Below are positions 47,901 through 59,700 of a stretch of DNA of 64,000 bases, one piece after another. Both the position numbers and the translations under genes were made by a program. The notes beneath the pieces were generated by a model. It was not told the DNA's origin, made no database searches, and worked only from the letters and a program-made list of their open reading frames with translations. Positions within the stretch are counted from its first letter, which is position 1; each line of letters starts with the position of its first letter. Source of the DNA: Telopea speciosissima (taxonomy: Eukaryota; Streptophyta; Magnoliopsida; Proteales; Proteaceae); NCBI RefSeq assembly GCF_018873765.1, contig NC_057922.1, forward strand, positions 8,817,563-8,881,562, written 5' to 3'.

Positions 47901-48953
47901 TGTGTGTGTGGGGGGGGGGGGGAGATCGAGGGAGAGAGAGAGAGCGAGATGAATTTTGGAGTACATCTACGGCTAGTTGAGATAATAAATCAATGGACTC
48001 TAGGAGGATTAATGAGCATACACGGGCAGCTATAACGATGCATGTTAATACATGGGAAGATATTTGATTGAATTAGGTTCTAAAATTTGAAATGTGGCTA
48101 ATCCAAACATAGATCCATGAAAAAGCACCAAATAGTGGGTGGTTGAGATGCACGTATCTTATCAGGCCTAAATGATATTATCCCCCCCCCCAAACCTCTT
48201 TTTCGGGGTGAATTATGAAAAAACACCCCAAACCCACTCCGGTGCCACATGAGAGGAGGGACACGTCCCTTTAAGGGACTTGGCTCCTGTCCAGCACTCT
48301 GCCCGGGCTGCACGTGCAGCGCCAGACACTGTGAGGCATGAAAAGACCGCCTCACCCCTGCCCTGGACAAGATCCTTTTGGCCCTTTAAGACCTCTTGAT
48401 ACTATCCCATTTAAGTTGAAAACATAAGTGAATTATAGCCATAACCAATTCATTTGCAATTAGTTTCAGATTAAACTACTGCAACCAAAACATTTAGAAG
48501 GGCACAGAGAAGAGAAGAGAAGAGAAGTTTCAGTACTACTTCTTAAACTGCAAAGTTTAAGAAGAGAAGCAGAAAGAGAAAGAGAGAGACTGAGACTTCA
48601 CAAGCAATTCAAACACAACAGAAACACAAAACTATATATCCGGCCATTTATACAAAGAACTAAAGTTTCAACACTAATTACTTTAAATTCTCTTTGACAA
48701 AACCCTTTTAAGAACCCTAGAATTGAAACACAAACTCAATAGAGCAAAGGGTAGGTACTCTCTACCCAACATGGCAGAAATTCACATTACCTTGCAAGTC
48801 CCATGGCTCCATCTTATTCAAATCCACCTCTCTAATAACCTCCAAATCAAACTTCTGAAAAGATATCTTCTTCTTAAGATAGTAATGAAGAAGCTCCTCA
48901 TCTGTAGGATGAAACCGGAACCCCGGTGGAACTCCGCCGTTCGAAGACGCCAT
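44965..48953 (-). CDS. NAC-domain transcription factor, BEARSKIN1/2-like
   Basis: Three exons, 48953-48791, 47546-47269 and 45630-44965, give 368 aa with GT/AG junctions and consistent phases. The NAC domain covers residues 1-160: [33 protein letters not shown], then [54 protein letters not shown] and [17 protein letters not shown]. The opening [12 protein letters not shown] and the C-terminal MDFWGYGK are most like BEARSKIN1/2 and ANAC070, nuclear activators of root-cap maturation and cell detachment, but SOMBRERO is close and orthology is inferred. The C-terminal half is low-complexity and rich in Ser, Gly, Asn and Gln, as expected of a NAC activation region. Intron positions (after DLQ and before EDGWVV) are those usual for the family. 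Confidence 0.93.
45790..45970. mobile_element. Mutator-like MITE with perfect 9-bp duplication GATACCCTA, in NAC intron 2
   Basis: GATACCCTA lies at 45,781-45,789 and 45,971-45,979. The element starts TGGACCTTTATCCCC and ends GCAGGTGATAAAAATTC. Its interior shares GGGGGGCTGAAATGACCATT and the GAACACACTGCCCGGG block with family members. Confidence 0.85.
46080..46560. repeat. Triple tandem repeat, 91-95 bp, in NAC intron 2
   Basis: Copies start with GATAGATGTTAT at 46,268, 46,359 and 46,454 and each runs through GGAGAAGAAG, ATGTATTCAA, AGAGTTGGA and GACTTTAAACTTTGGTT. They end near 46,530, followed by a CT microsatellite. Differences are few. Confidence 0.9.
46613..46837. mobile_element. Near-perfect palindromic Mutator-like MITE, duplication TGCATGTTG
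   Basis: TGCATGTTG lies at 46,604-46,612 and 46,838-46,846, an exact 9-bp duplication. The two arms, each about 105 bp, are almost exact reverse complements around a short loop (ATAATCATTTCTGCC near 46,715). The arms include ACATCTAATAGAGGGAGGTG and CGGGCAATGTGTTCGGGCAA. The high arm identity and exact duplication suggest a recent insertion in NAC intron 2. A transcript would fold into a long hairpin. Confidence 0.9.
47580..47608. repeat. (TTAA)n microsatellite
   Basis: Seven or so TTAA units in NAC intron 1, just upstream of exon 2's acceptor (on the plus strand, beyond 47,546). Confidence 0.85.
47674..47842. mobile_element. Foldback MITE in NAC intron 1, duplication TTTAATTTA
   Basis: TTTAATTTA lies at 47,665-47,673 and 47,843-47,851, an exact 9-bp match. 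Arms GGGAAAAAGTTCTCTATCCG and, on the minus strand, GGGAAACAGTTTTCTGTACG continue as inverted repeats through GTGTGGCCCATGCCAGCACT. These ends differ from the GAATTTTTATCC family, so it is a second Mutator-like MITE family. Confidence 0.85.
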
Positions 48954-49200
48954 CTTCGGGCCTCGATCGATGATCAAAACAACTTAGTATAGCTAATTAC
49001 AATCCCCTAAGCTATATGTTCTTCCCTTTAAACCAGCTCATCAACCTTGAAGAACTTAAAACAAGCTCGATAGCTAGCTTTTCTACGTAGGGGTTGTCAC
49101 AAACTTATATATTTATATATCAAGTGTATCACCGAAGGATGTGATGTCAAAAGTTGACGCCGGTGACGTCGCCGGCGGATCGGCAAAAGATATCGTAGAA
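48954..49200 (-). promoter_or_regulatory. NAC gene core promoter with TATA box
   Basis: On the minus strand TATATAAATATATAAG reads at about 49,104-49,119, about 155-165 nt upstream of the ATG at 48,953. A start about 30 nt downstream would give a 5' leader of roughly 125 nt. The match to the TATA consensus is strong; the start site is inferred. Confidence 0.6.
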
Positions 49201-51059
49201 AGCAATTCAAAGGAATGAGACTCAGAAATGAAAATATAATTTTGTGATTTTTGATTGGTTTAATTTGGATTATTTAAAATAATAAACGATCCCGAGAAAA
49301 TAAAAATTAGTATAGTTATGAGGAATTTGATTGTTTTCAAAGCAAGGCTTGGAAAAAGCTGCGAGTACCTTATTGGGATTTTCGCTTCTTGTTGGAAGGC
49401 CGAAATAATTTCAATAAAATAGATAATATGAGTTAATTAAATATAGAAAAAAACTGGTCTTTTTCTGTAATAATATGAACAGTTGGAGACGCAGCCGCCA
49501 TAGCTTGAGCTTGGCCATGTGGGGACGACTTTTAGAGGGTATCAGATTTAATTCACTTGATTGAGATATACGCTTTCCTTGATTTCTGATTGGTTTCTCA
49601 CCTTTGCTTTGTTGGTTCATGGATGCATGGAAAAATAAGGTAATGTGAAAGAGTTAGTACTAGTTGGTACCATCTGTCTCATGCAAGGACCACCATGTAA
49701 TTAAGGCTGATCTCTAAAGAAAATTGTGACACGTGTCTTGTATATGGAGGATCAAGATTTGCCAGTTGATGGGTCCCAGCAAGACATATTCCTTAGGTCA
49801 AAAGTCAGCATGGTCAGTGGAAGTTTAATCATATGATCTTTGCCGACTTTTCAGTTCAAGTGCTAATAGCTAATCTCTCCGAGTCTCTGTGGGCTTTCTT
49901 TTTTATGCATTATCTACTTTTCTAAGGGGACTTTCACTCAGGCTCAGCTTGGAGAAGTTGCTGATGAAGTTTGATCTCAATCTTGAAAATGTTGCGGTGA
50001 TTTTTTGGCAGGTCAGTTTCATCTTTGAAATACGTTAGAATGGTCAAAAAGTATATATTATGTTGGTTCAGATTTGAACCAGACTAGGTGGGGCTCTAGG
50101 GACAATTTTGTATTTTTTGAGTTAAGATTTTCTTATATATAGTAGTTATCTCTTTGAGAGATGTGTAAATGAGAGTTTGTATTTTGCTTTACAGAAATAG
50201 TGGATTAATTCTAACACTTGGTGTGGATGTAGCCTTCCTTCTTGGAGTTGAACTACATAAATCTTGTCTTGTGAGTGTGTGATTTTTTTTTTCTTTTGCA
50301 TTTCTTCTGTAAAATCACTATTCTGCTGTGTTGTTCTTCTAACAAAAGACCATCATCATTCATGGGCATGGAAGAGCATTTTTAGAGGACATCAACTATT
50401 ACGGAAAGATTTGATATCGACGATGGGAAATTGCAAATCTATTTAGATACACAATGATAATTGAATCCCTCTCCATAATGGTTAAGGATTGAGTTCACTC
50501 CTCTTGACCCCTAGATGCCACTTTGGTCTCTAATCTTAACTATCCTGCTGGCACTTAGAATGTTGTTTTATTGAGAAGATCCTTCTTTCTTAGATGGATT
50601 CAATCCTGATGGGGTTCCCATCACAAGGGTGTTTTCTTTGTTAGATCAGGCTCATTGACCTGAAGCCTCCCTTACTCCCTCCAAAGGGTGTAAGTGTTCT
50701 TGTGAAAATCTTTTATCAATGCCATTGGTGAACATGTTAACCTCAAGCAAAGGAAGATTGTGTAGTTTGAGCTATGCCCATGTTGTGGATGCTATTGAAA
50801 CCATGTTGATCCAATTCGAATCAGAGACGATGGAGGCCGATCCCATTTAAGTATAGTTTCGGGTTTTTAAAGTTTACATGCAGCATTATTTGACTTGTGA
50901 TCAGATCCAATCTTCATTATTGTTGCTCTAACAAGTAACAACCACTAGCTAGATTTATTGCTCGGTTCACATCTAGGAAAGGCTTCCTGCATAGTCCACC
51001 TTGTTGTGGCAGTTCTTCACCTTAAATAGATAAGGTGTGATCTAAACTATGAAAAAGTT

Positions 51060-51255
51060 TTTTTTTTTTTTTTTTGGTCTATCCTACTCAAGGGCCCATA
51101 GGCCAACTACAAGCTAAGGGGAAGGCTAAGAGAAGCCCACAATCTACAACTAAGAGGGGGGGGGGAGAAAGGTGCCTTTTTTTGGTACAAATGTAATCCA
51201 GGAGAGTCGAACGCTTTACCTCCTAGGGGGCATGCACCACCTTGCAATGCCTCCA
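51060..51255 (-). mobile_element. SINE-like repeat, minus orientation
   Basis: On the minus strand it begins near GGAGGCATTGCAAGGTGG, has a B-box-like GCGTTCGACTCTCC, and ends in a run of A (T21 at 51,058-51,076 on plus). Family not identified; interpretation rests on the B-box-like word and tail. Confidence 0.4.
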
Positions 51256-52271
51256 GCCAACCGAACTAGCAGTTGTTTGCTATGAACAAATCTCACGTCA
51301 AACCCTATAGTTAAACAGTGATTTTGATAACAAAATCCAACAACAACTTAAAGAGAATCGTATCTATCTTTTCTCTCCCCCCTCCCCCACCCCCCTCTTT
51401 TTATGGGATTTTCCCAATGCCTAGGATCCCGCAGAAAGTGCTCTTATAGGCTGTTGAGCAAACAATTAGATCATTTTCTCATTTCCCTGAGGTTTGCAAA
51501 ACCCTCAATTCCATTTTTATGTGTTGACATTTTTCGAATGTAGATTTGTTACAATTTAAGGGTGTCAAAGGTTCGGTTTGGTTTTTGTTTTGGCTCAATC
51601 CTCTCCAATTCCTAAAGCTTTACAGCAGTACTAAGTGGAGATGTCGACACTTGGCAGCTCGGACATCCAACGGTTTGAGCTCAACATAAGTCAATGAACT
51701 TAGACCATTGAATGTCTGAGCTGCCACATAGCAACATCCCCGGCCACTTAGCACTACCGCACTGCACAGCTTTAAGGAATTTGAGAGGATTATTTTCCAG
51801 CTCATGCTACAATTTATACAAATTCAAACAGAATACTTTTACAAACCAAAACCAATCGGTTGGATTCAGTTTTGTGTGTTCAGTTTAATTCTTTTTTTTT
51901 ATAATAAAAACAGAGTACAAGAGCAAAGCCTGAAGGCAAGGCAATACGGGGACCCCTATGGTACATGGTTTCATTTGGTTTAATTCGATCTGGAGCCACA
52001 GTTTGATTCGTTTAATTCACTTCAGTTCAAGCCAACAATTTTACCCCTAAAATCAAAACCAAATTAACTTCCAATTTCCAAAATTAAGAACAAATTATTT
52101 TTTTATCGGTTTGATTCTATTTTAACGAACAACTGTAGACACTTCAGTTTTTTTTTTGTTAACTTGAAGGATCCTTGAGACAATGATGAATTAAGACTGA
52201 CATTGCTCTCAAAGATCACATGGCATAAAATAACTGGATCATCCCTAGTGTAAATTGGGTAAATTGGGTAC

Positions 52272-52500
52272 TTTTTTTTTTGGGTGCAATTTAAGGGCCC
52301 ACCGGCCATCAACCTCAACAGGACCCCACAGGGAGGCAATGAGGGGATCCACAAGGGGTCAAATATGGTACCCACAGGCTCCATTTCTTGGAAAGCAATT
52401 AAATGTGGACTAGGTGTCGCTAAGGAGACTTGAACCACCGATCAAGCGCCTAACACAGTTCTTTCAAGAGAGTAACGAACCACCAGGACAAGCCCTGGAT
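52272..52500 (-). mobile_element. tRNA-derived SINE-like repeat, fuller copy
   Basis: On the minus strand it opens CCAGGGCTTGTCCTGGTGG (A-box-like), has GGTGGTTCAAGTCTCC (B-box-like), runs through the same body as 31,104-31,294 and ends AAATTGCACCCAAAAAAAAA. The pair shows at least two copies of one SINE family with a GGGTG before the tail. No target duplication was confirmed. Confidence 0.65.
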
Positions 52501-55118
52501 CGACACGCGATGTCATTTGGCTATTATTTTATGTGAACTAATGTTTTGTGGGTCTCCTAACTCATTTTGAATATAGTTTTAATTGTTTTCCTAATCGAAT
52601 TTGCATATGATTTGCATTATCACATAATACTTGGAAAGACTTTCTCCACGATATATGACTCACAAAAATCAGACCCTTGAATTGAATGATATCAGTGTCT
52701 GAAGTTTAGAACAAAATCCTATTTCTGGGTTATCTTTGCCACATGGCAAGTAGCCTCGCGGGTCCCGACACACCCCTCCCGCACCCCCCCCCCAAAAAAA
52801 AAATAAAAATCTATAAGTCGTAAGCCCCAAAAATTGGAAAATCATGGTTCAAAAACCAAAAATAAATAAAAAATAATATTTTGTAAGCTTCTAATTAGTA
52901 TATCAAATATTAATATTTACTTAGTTAGACAATAGTTGATCCTACAATTTTTGTCGTTGTTTTGTTTCAGTATTTTTCAAATCTAAACGTATAAAATCTG
53001 CACCTTCTGCCCTTTTATTTCCCTCTATTTGTTTTTACCATTTTCAAAATGTTTAACTGTATCTTTGCCTGACCCATTCGACTTCTGAGCCATTTTGAAC
53101 ATGCCATATTGTACCAACACTTTTTTGTCAATCCCGTCTTAGCCATCTTAAAAATTCTGATTTTTGACTCTTATTGATTTTATCATATGGTAAATGTTTG
53201 GGAATGCAAGCGTATAAAGAAGCACCCTCCCACACCCTAAGGGTATATGAGTTACATTTACATTTCAAACAAATTGGATAAACAACTAACTAGTTAAGGG
53301 ATGAGGTAATTAGGGTCTCAAAACCTAAGCTGAACCGGTCCGAACCAGATCGAGCTTTTATTTATTTGGTTTTGGCTCGGTTTGAACTAAACCCGATGGA
53401 CCCCCAATTATCTCATCCGATAAGACCAAACCTTGAACCGAACCAACACCCGAACCCTGCCTAATCCCTAACAAAAAGCAGTCCATACACTGGTTTTCAA
53501 ACTGAATCGAACTGTGTTGAACCTGATAACTCAAACCGAAACTGACTCAAGCCAAAACTGAAACCGAATCGAACCCCCCGATTGACACCCCTCGATGAGG
53601 CCATCTTAACACGGTGATTTGGCATTAACAAACTCACAAATGTGACATCCAATGGCATGCCGGGATATCATGCTGCCTTCAAAGCACCGGATTGGTATCT
53701 GCTTCTAAGCTATACCTCCATGATTACATACTTTCCTGTGCCAATGAAAGGTGGCCCCTCGTTTTGAGCCCTTTCTCTTATTAGTATCACACTTTCAAGG
53801 GAAAATCTTTTTTTGGTGAGACAAGGGAAAATCTACTAGCTTATAATAGTAAGTAACAAATTAGGAACAGTGTTGATTTCACCATTTATAATTATAACAA
53901 ATTACTTTTATTCCTTTTATCTACTTATTTTTTAATTCAGTTCGGGGACAGTTTTCATACACGGTTGTGTTAATCGTGCATGTGAGAGGGTGGGAGTTTC
54001 GAGGAATTAAATATGGGTGGGGCGTTTATGACTTTTCCAACTCTTTGTAAGAGGAGACACAATTGAGCATGCTTGCACAGCCGTGTATGAAATCTTTGAC
54101 CATAAAATTTTACATACAATTATCACGGTTTGAGAAATCGGAATCGAATCAGCTTGGATAATTCTTGAAACTTTCATTTGAATTACTTAGATTTGTTTTT
54201 AATATTTAATTATTATTATTTTTAACTTTAATCAGTAAGTAACAAAAAATTCAATGAAACATATCCCTTAGCAAGATCTTCAAATCAATTGAACAAAAAA
54301 CTATAAAAATCATAGATTTCGCCAATTCTAATTCAATTCAAATCGAAATTGATGGATGCCAATCCCACGTTTTATTTTGGGTTCTTAAACCTTGACTATT
54401 ACAAATAAGGGGGACTCCTTTCTACCAACAACCAAAAAACAAACCAAATAAGGGGGACATATGTATGTGTTTCCATGCCATATATACAACTAAATTTCTT
54501 CTTTTTGGCTGCTTTTGCTCAGATGGAGATGTCAGCTTTAGGTTTGATCGTAAGACATTGGAGGTCAGGTGTTCGACTCTTCAAGTTCCCACTCTCTTCC
54601 CAAAAAAAATCTTCATTTTGACAATTAATAATCTATGCTCACTGTTCTACCAAACATTACTTGAAAGAAATAGCCCATACATGTTTAGATTATTTTATGT
54701 CATATATCGATGCGAGGTCTATAAAATCAACCAATATGAAAAAATGGTATGTGACTAAATCCATTGTATAGTACTCTTTCCTTTTCACAATGATTTTAAA
54801 AGATCCATTTGTTGAAAAACTAAACACAACAAAGGTTGGTGATGATTTTTTTTAATCCAAAAAAATATTAGTTAAAAAAAGGAAGAAAAAACGCTACTTG
54901 GTTGTGTGCGGCACGTGACTCTTGGGCCTAAACACAAGGCCATTCAAAATGACCACCACACTCCATGAAAAAATGGAAATCCCCGAGGGCATGCCAAACA
55001 TTTTGTGTGGCTCTGTGTCTGGTGCAAGGGCCACGCGTCGAACTCTAATGGGTAGCAGTCTCTTTCAGAAAAAAAACTAATTGTTTTGAACTAAAATTTG
55101 ATAAGTGAGGGTTTGAGT

Positions 55119-55277
55119 GGAAAATTGTATCCTCCAGTTCCCCAGTGCCTTTCATAGGGGGGAGGTGGACATTACCCGGGCAGAGTGTTCAGCCAGGGGT
55201 AGGGCGGTCATTGTGCCCCATTGCTTTGGGCACTGGGAAACAGGGCTGGGCTGGGTACTCGACGAGATAAAAATCCA
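55119..55277. mobile_element. Mutator-like MITE upstream of CAND1
   Basis: Flanks GGTTTGAGT (55,110-55,118) and GGTTTGGGC (55,278-55,286) agree at 7 of 9. It starts GAAAATTGTATCCTCC and ends GACGAGATAAAAATCCA; the interior has GGGGGGAGGTGGACATTACC and CAGGGGTAGGGCGGTCATT, family words. Confidence 0.65.
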
Positions 55278-55679
55278 GGTTTGGGCTCCTTATCACGTTG
55301 GCCCAACATCTTTATTAAAAAAAAATGGCGGATTGCTATAGCTCCTAGGTTAGCTAATAAAGCTAGAATGGATTAGCGAAGGAAACTGTGTGAACTTCAA
55401 TACTGCACATCTTTTCGTTAAAACGAAAAATATTGGACAATGAGGATGCAGGATCTGAATAAAAAAACCCAGAAAATATATAAATCAAAGAAGAGTCCAA
55501 GCTTGGATTTCTTTCTATGGTAATTCGAGAGACACCGAATAGAAACCTGTTAAGCAATTTTCATTTATTGATCTATCCAATGTCTCGCAAGCCGCAATAG
55601 GTATGTTTTTTTATTAAAGTAATACACCTTTTACGAATTACGATTTGTTTCACTTTTGTCTTTTGAGGGTTTTTCATCG

Positions 55680-56285
55680 TTCCTGGCCGTTCCAGTTTCC
55701 ACCTTCTGCTGGAGTTCCAGTGACCTCCAACTACATCGATCAGAGAAATATTGACGACGCTACTCTATCAGCTGTTCTTCGCAGTCATTAAGAGGGGAAA
55801 GGTAGGGTTTTACTTCTTCCGTATTTCGTTACTTAGTAATCTACAGTTCACAATCCTCGTAGGTTACTCTCATGCGCTCTCCTTTTATCTTTTCTGTTCG
55901 ATTTCTTATTGGTTTGATGTTTAGATTAGGTTTTCGCGATTAGATTCTATGTTACTCAAGATTTCTGGTGTTTCTAATGGTAATGTGTTGCAACGGAGTA
56001 GGAGCGTAGGGTTATTGATCATTGTCTATTTTTTTTGATTTGGTTACTTAAACTTGCGCATTTAATTTATGCTCTGTTAACTATCCTCGCCTTTTCCCCC
56101 CTATTTGGGTGGGCTTCTGCTCTGGTAGGGTTTTCTTTTGGTTCTTACGGTATTGTGCCCGCGATTGTTTGTTCAATTGATCACAGTTTTGGTAAATGTT
56201 GTTTGAAACGAAAGAAGAAAAAAAAAAAAAGGGAAAGAAAACATGCCAGATCGCCAGTACGTCTTTTACCCCCCTCCCCCACCCA

Positions 56286-56317
<32 letters not shown>

Positions 56318-56790
56318 TTTGCTCAATTATGACCTCCTGTGTAAATTGTGAGACTTGAGACTGATCTCCCGTGTGCATGTTGAGCTATTATGCATCGTCT
56401 CTTTTCACATTACTGCATTATTTTTCCTTTGGAATTTGAAGAAGCCGAGGAAAAGAAGGCTGAGAAAGTTTTTGTTTCCCTTTTATGTATTTGGAGAAAG
56501 TTTTCCTTCACCACACCATCCTAGGGTTCACAAACCCCTATAGGGTTAGAGTTTGTTCCCCAAAATATCCTCCGGATACCCTCCGGCCCCACAGTGAATA
56601 GGAAAGGAAAACTTGGTCCTATGTATTTTATTTATAATGAATCAATAACTCTTTCAATGGTTTTTAGTCTCAAAATATACTCTGTAAATTTTTTGGTCTA
56701 ATAGTAATTTTCCTTTCAGGTTTGGTGATAAAGCCACACACTGCATTCTCTTTACCCGGACACAGGTCGTTCCCATTTTAGTCATTAAAA
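55680..56790 (+). promoter_or_regulatory. Probable CAND1 5' leader exon and leader intron
   Basis: A likely first leader exon ends AGAGGGGAAAG before GTAGGG at about 55,800, and an acceptor-like ACCCGGACACAG lies at about 56,754-56,765, 25 nt before the ATG at 56,791. The intron between them carries A-rich and C-rich runs (56,217-56,312) that may be a SINE tail. This structure is inferred from splice-like sites only. Confidence 0.45.
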
Positions 56791-59700
56791 ATGGCAAATA
56801 TAACTATGAACAGTATATTGGAAAAGGTAATCCTTGCACCAATTATGGTCATGTGTAAAATATTGAAGAATCTCTCTCTCTCTCTCTCTTCCCCCCTTAT
56901 TGTCAAGTTATTGTAATATCACTAAAAGGGATGGGGTTATTATGGGTTTGTTTTAAGCTCCTCAAGTATATTTGCAGATGACGGGTAAGGATAAAGATTA
57001 CAGATACATGGCAACTTCTGATTTACTGAATGAGTTGAGCAAAGATGGATTTAAAGCTGACACGGACATGGAGATAAAACTGACAAATATCGTCTTACAG
57101 CAGCTTGATGATGCAGCTGGCGATGTTTCTGCATTGGCTGTGAAATGGTTTGGGGATTCCCTCTCCCCACCTCTTTCTTTTACTGATTTTTGATCAGTGG
57201 ATGCTATTACACTTTTTTTTGTGGGGATAGGAAATCTGTTTTGATTCTTATATGTGCTCATATTTACTCTGCAATTATTTTCTTCATCACATGTTTGTTG
57301 TTATTGTTTAATAATAGTTTTACACTCTTTACTCAGATCTTTTTCCTCTCATTTTTTAGTTGAGTGTTTCAACCTGATATTTCAATGACCCACAAACCAT
57401 TTTTACTTAGCTGCTGCTTATGTTGCTATGGTGTACTTATACTCCAAGGGGATGTTTTTCCTTTTTGGAACTTTTGCCCTTTGTGCTTTGATCCGATCCG
57501 TTGGACTCAGAAACCTATAGCCAATGAATTGCTTATTATCTTCATCTAATAGCTATTGTTGATGTGGTACTCATATTGTTGGTAGATGGTGCTTTCCCTT
57601 TCTACCATTCTATCAGTTTTGGTGGTGATTAACTTAGTCATTATGATGAGTACCGATCTTTGCCTTCTTAACTCCCTTGGTTAGATTTTTCATGCCAGTG
57701 TCCAACACCTATTTGCTTGAAATCAATGTTTTGGTTGTTTAAACGAGCATTTGTTATATATTTGAGTATTTTGTTATTTCTGGATTGTGTGTAGTGGCTG
57801 TTGTTTGTTTTGACATCATCTGTGGTCCTGGTTGTGGTTTCCATGCTCAGTCTGCTTAGTGTTTCAAATGCCAAAAATCACAATGTGGTAAATTTAAACA
57901 AAATTGCAGAAATCTATTGAGAACCTGGAACCTTGACGCACTATTTAACGGTTGGGGATGGATGATAGAGCATTTTTTAGCTATGGTTCTGTCATTGTTT
58001 ATTGTCTTCAACTATCTTTGCTTGTATGTGGCATTTGTTTGCCTCAACACGACCTTTTGAAAGCAAGATGCAGCCACGTGGCTTTGCACTGTCGAGCACT
58101 CTACATGTTTCGATTTCCATGAATGGAAAAGTTGTCATATTTTCAAGAAATTTCAGCTGCATGTTTGTCTCATTTGAATCTTTGCACAGGTGTGGGGTGA
58201 TTTTAGCTGGTGGTTTTTTGTCCATTTGAAGTCTTTATTTTACTGCAAGATGCTATTTAATTCTTTGCTTGTTCATGCGTGTCTATGCAGTTTGGCGCCT
58301 CTTGTGAAGAAGGTTGCCGAGCCAAGGGTTAGAGAAATGACTGAAAGGCTATGTGTTAAATTGCTAAATGGAAAGGACCAGCATCGCGACAGTGCAAATA
58401 TAGCCCTGAAGACAATAGTATCAGAAGTCACTACCCCGACTGTTGCACAATGTGTTTTGGTGTGTCTTACTCCACAATTAGTGAAAGGAATAACTGTCTC
58501 TGTAAGTTCTGATTCAGCTCTTTCCTCGTCCCTTTGTTTTGAATTTGACAAGCTAAGTAGAATCTCTCATAGTATATTTTGGGATTTCTGGTATTTACTT
58601 CCTTGCACTTGCATGTTGCCTGGTCAAGAAAGCTAAATGTAACTACGCAAGAAAGTATATTGCTTTGTTGTCCAACTTGAAAGAGAAACTATAGGAAAGA
58701 AATATGGAGAAAGGGATCTTAATGATGGGAGAGTGTGTCAAGAAAAAGAAAAGCGATAGGAGAGAGAGGACTACAAATCACAAGTGAGAGAGAATAAAAG
58801 AAATAGGAGAGAGTAATATCATTGGGGAGGAGAGTGAGGAAGATAGTAGCCAGCTCGTGGGAAGAAAACAAGAGGGAGAGAGAGAGAATGAGAGCCACAC
58901 TAGGCAATAACCAAACCAAATAAAGTCATTCCATTCTAAATCGTGGAAGGGGTGGGTGGGTGGGTTGGTTACATTGCTATATGTAAAACAGAAATAAAAT
59001 CTCCTTAATTGATTCCACTAATGACTCTGAACGTTTCTAAATTGACTTAAACACTTAACTTAAAAGGACCCTTCTAGATTAAACTAACTTGACTACTTAA
59101 CAGCACATGGACCTGCACAATCTTATCTATATACTCAATCCCTTGTATCTCCTTACTTCCCCAACTTTTGGGCTTATAAAAGAGGTCCATTATAAATAAA
59201 TAAATAAATTAATAAAACTCAAAAACAACAAGCCCAAGGCCCCTAGAACCTGACCATGGGCCAAAATAAAGTGTTCCAAGGCCCACTTGGCCTGATTGGA
59301 AACAGTGTGCCAATGCTCAAACACAACACTAGATGAATGTCACAGGGACAGTGGGTGATGTAAATTGGCTGTCTAAAACCAGCCGCAGGTGTAGGGATTC
59401 TTCTCTACACCAGCAGGAGTAGCCATCGGGTAGGTGTAGGGGAATCCCTACAACAGCAGCAATCGTGGGCAAAGTTAGGATTTTAATTTGTTATTTTTTT
59501 TTTGAGTTAGTCTTTTATTGAATGGTAATTCTAATTTTGGATTCCTAGTGCAAGTTTGAATCCTAGTTAGAAGTCCTAGTTAGTATTCCTAGTTCAGTTA
59601 TGAGTCCTAGTTATGTTTTGAGTCATAGTTAGAGTCTTTTTTTTTTTTCTCGCAGCCATAAGGCTATAAATATGTAAGAGCTCTTGAGAGCCCCCCACGA

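Larger units (their letters stand above)
49200..55600. other. Intergenic repeats between NAC gene and CAND1
   Basis: No protein-coding gene recognised. It contains a possible Copia-like LTR scrap near 50,040-50,200 (TATATATAGTAGTTATC), SINE-like pieces at 51,060-51,255 and 52,272-52,500, GGGTGTCAA-family fragments at 51,560-52,035 and 53,330-53,600, a C8 run at 52,780, and a MITE at 55,119. Confidence 0.5.
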
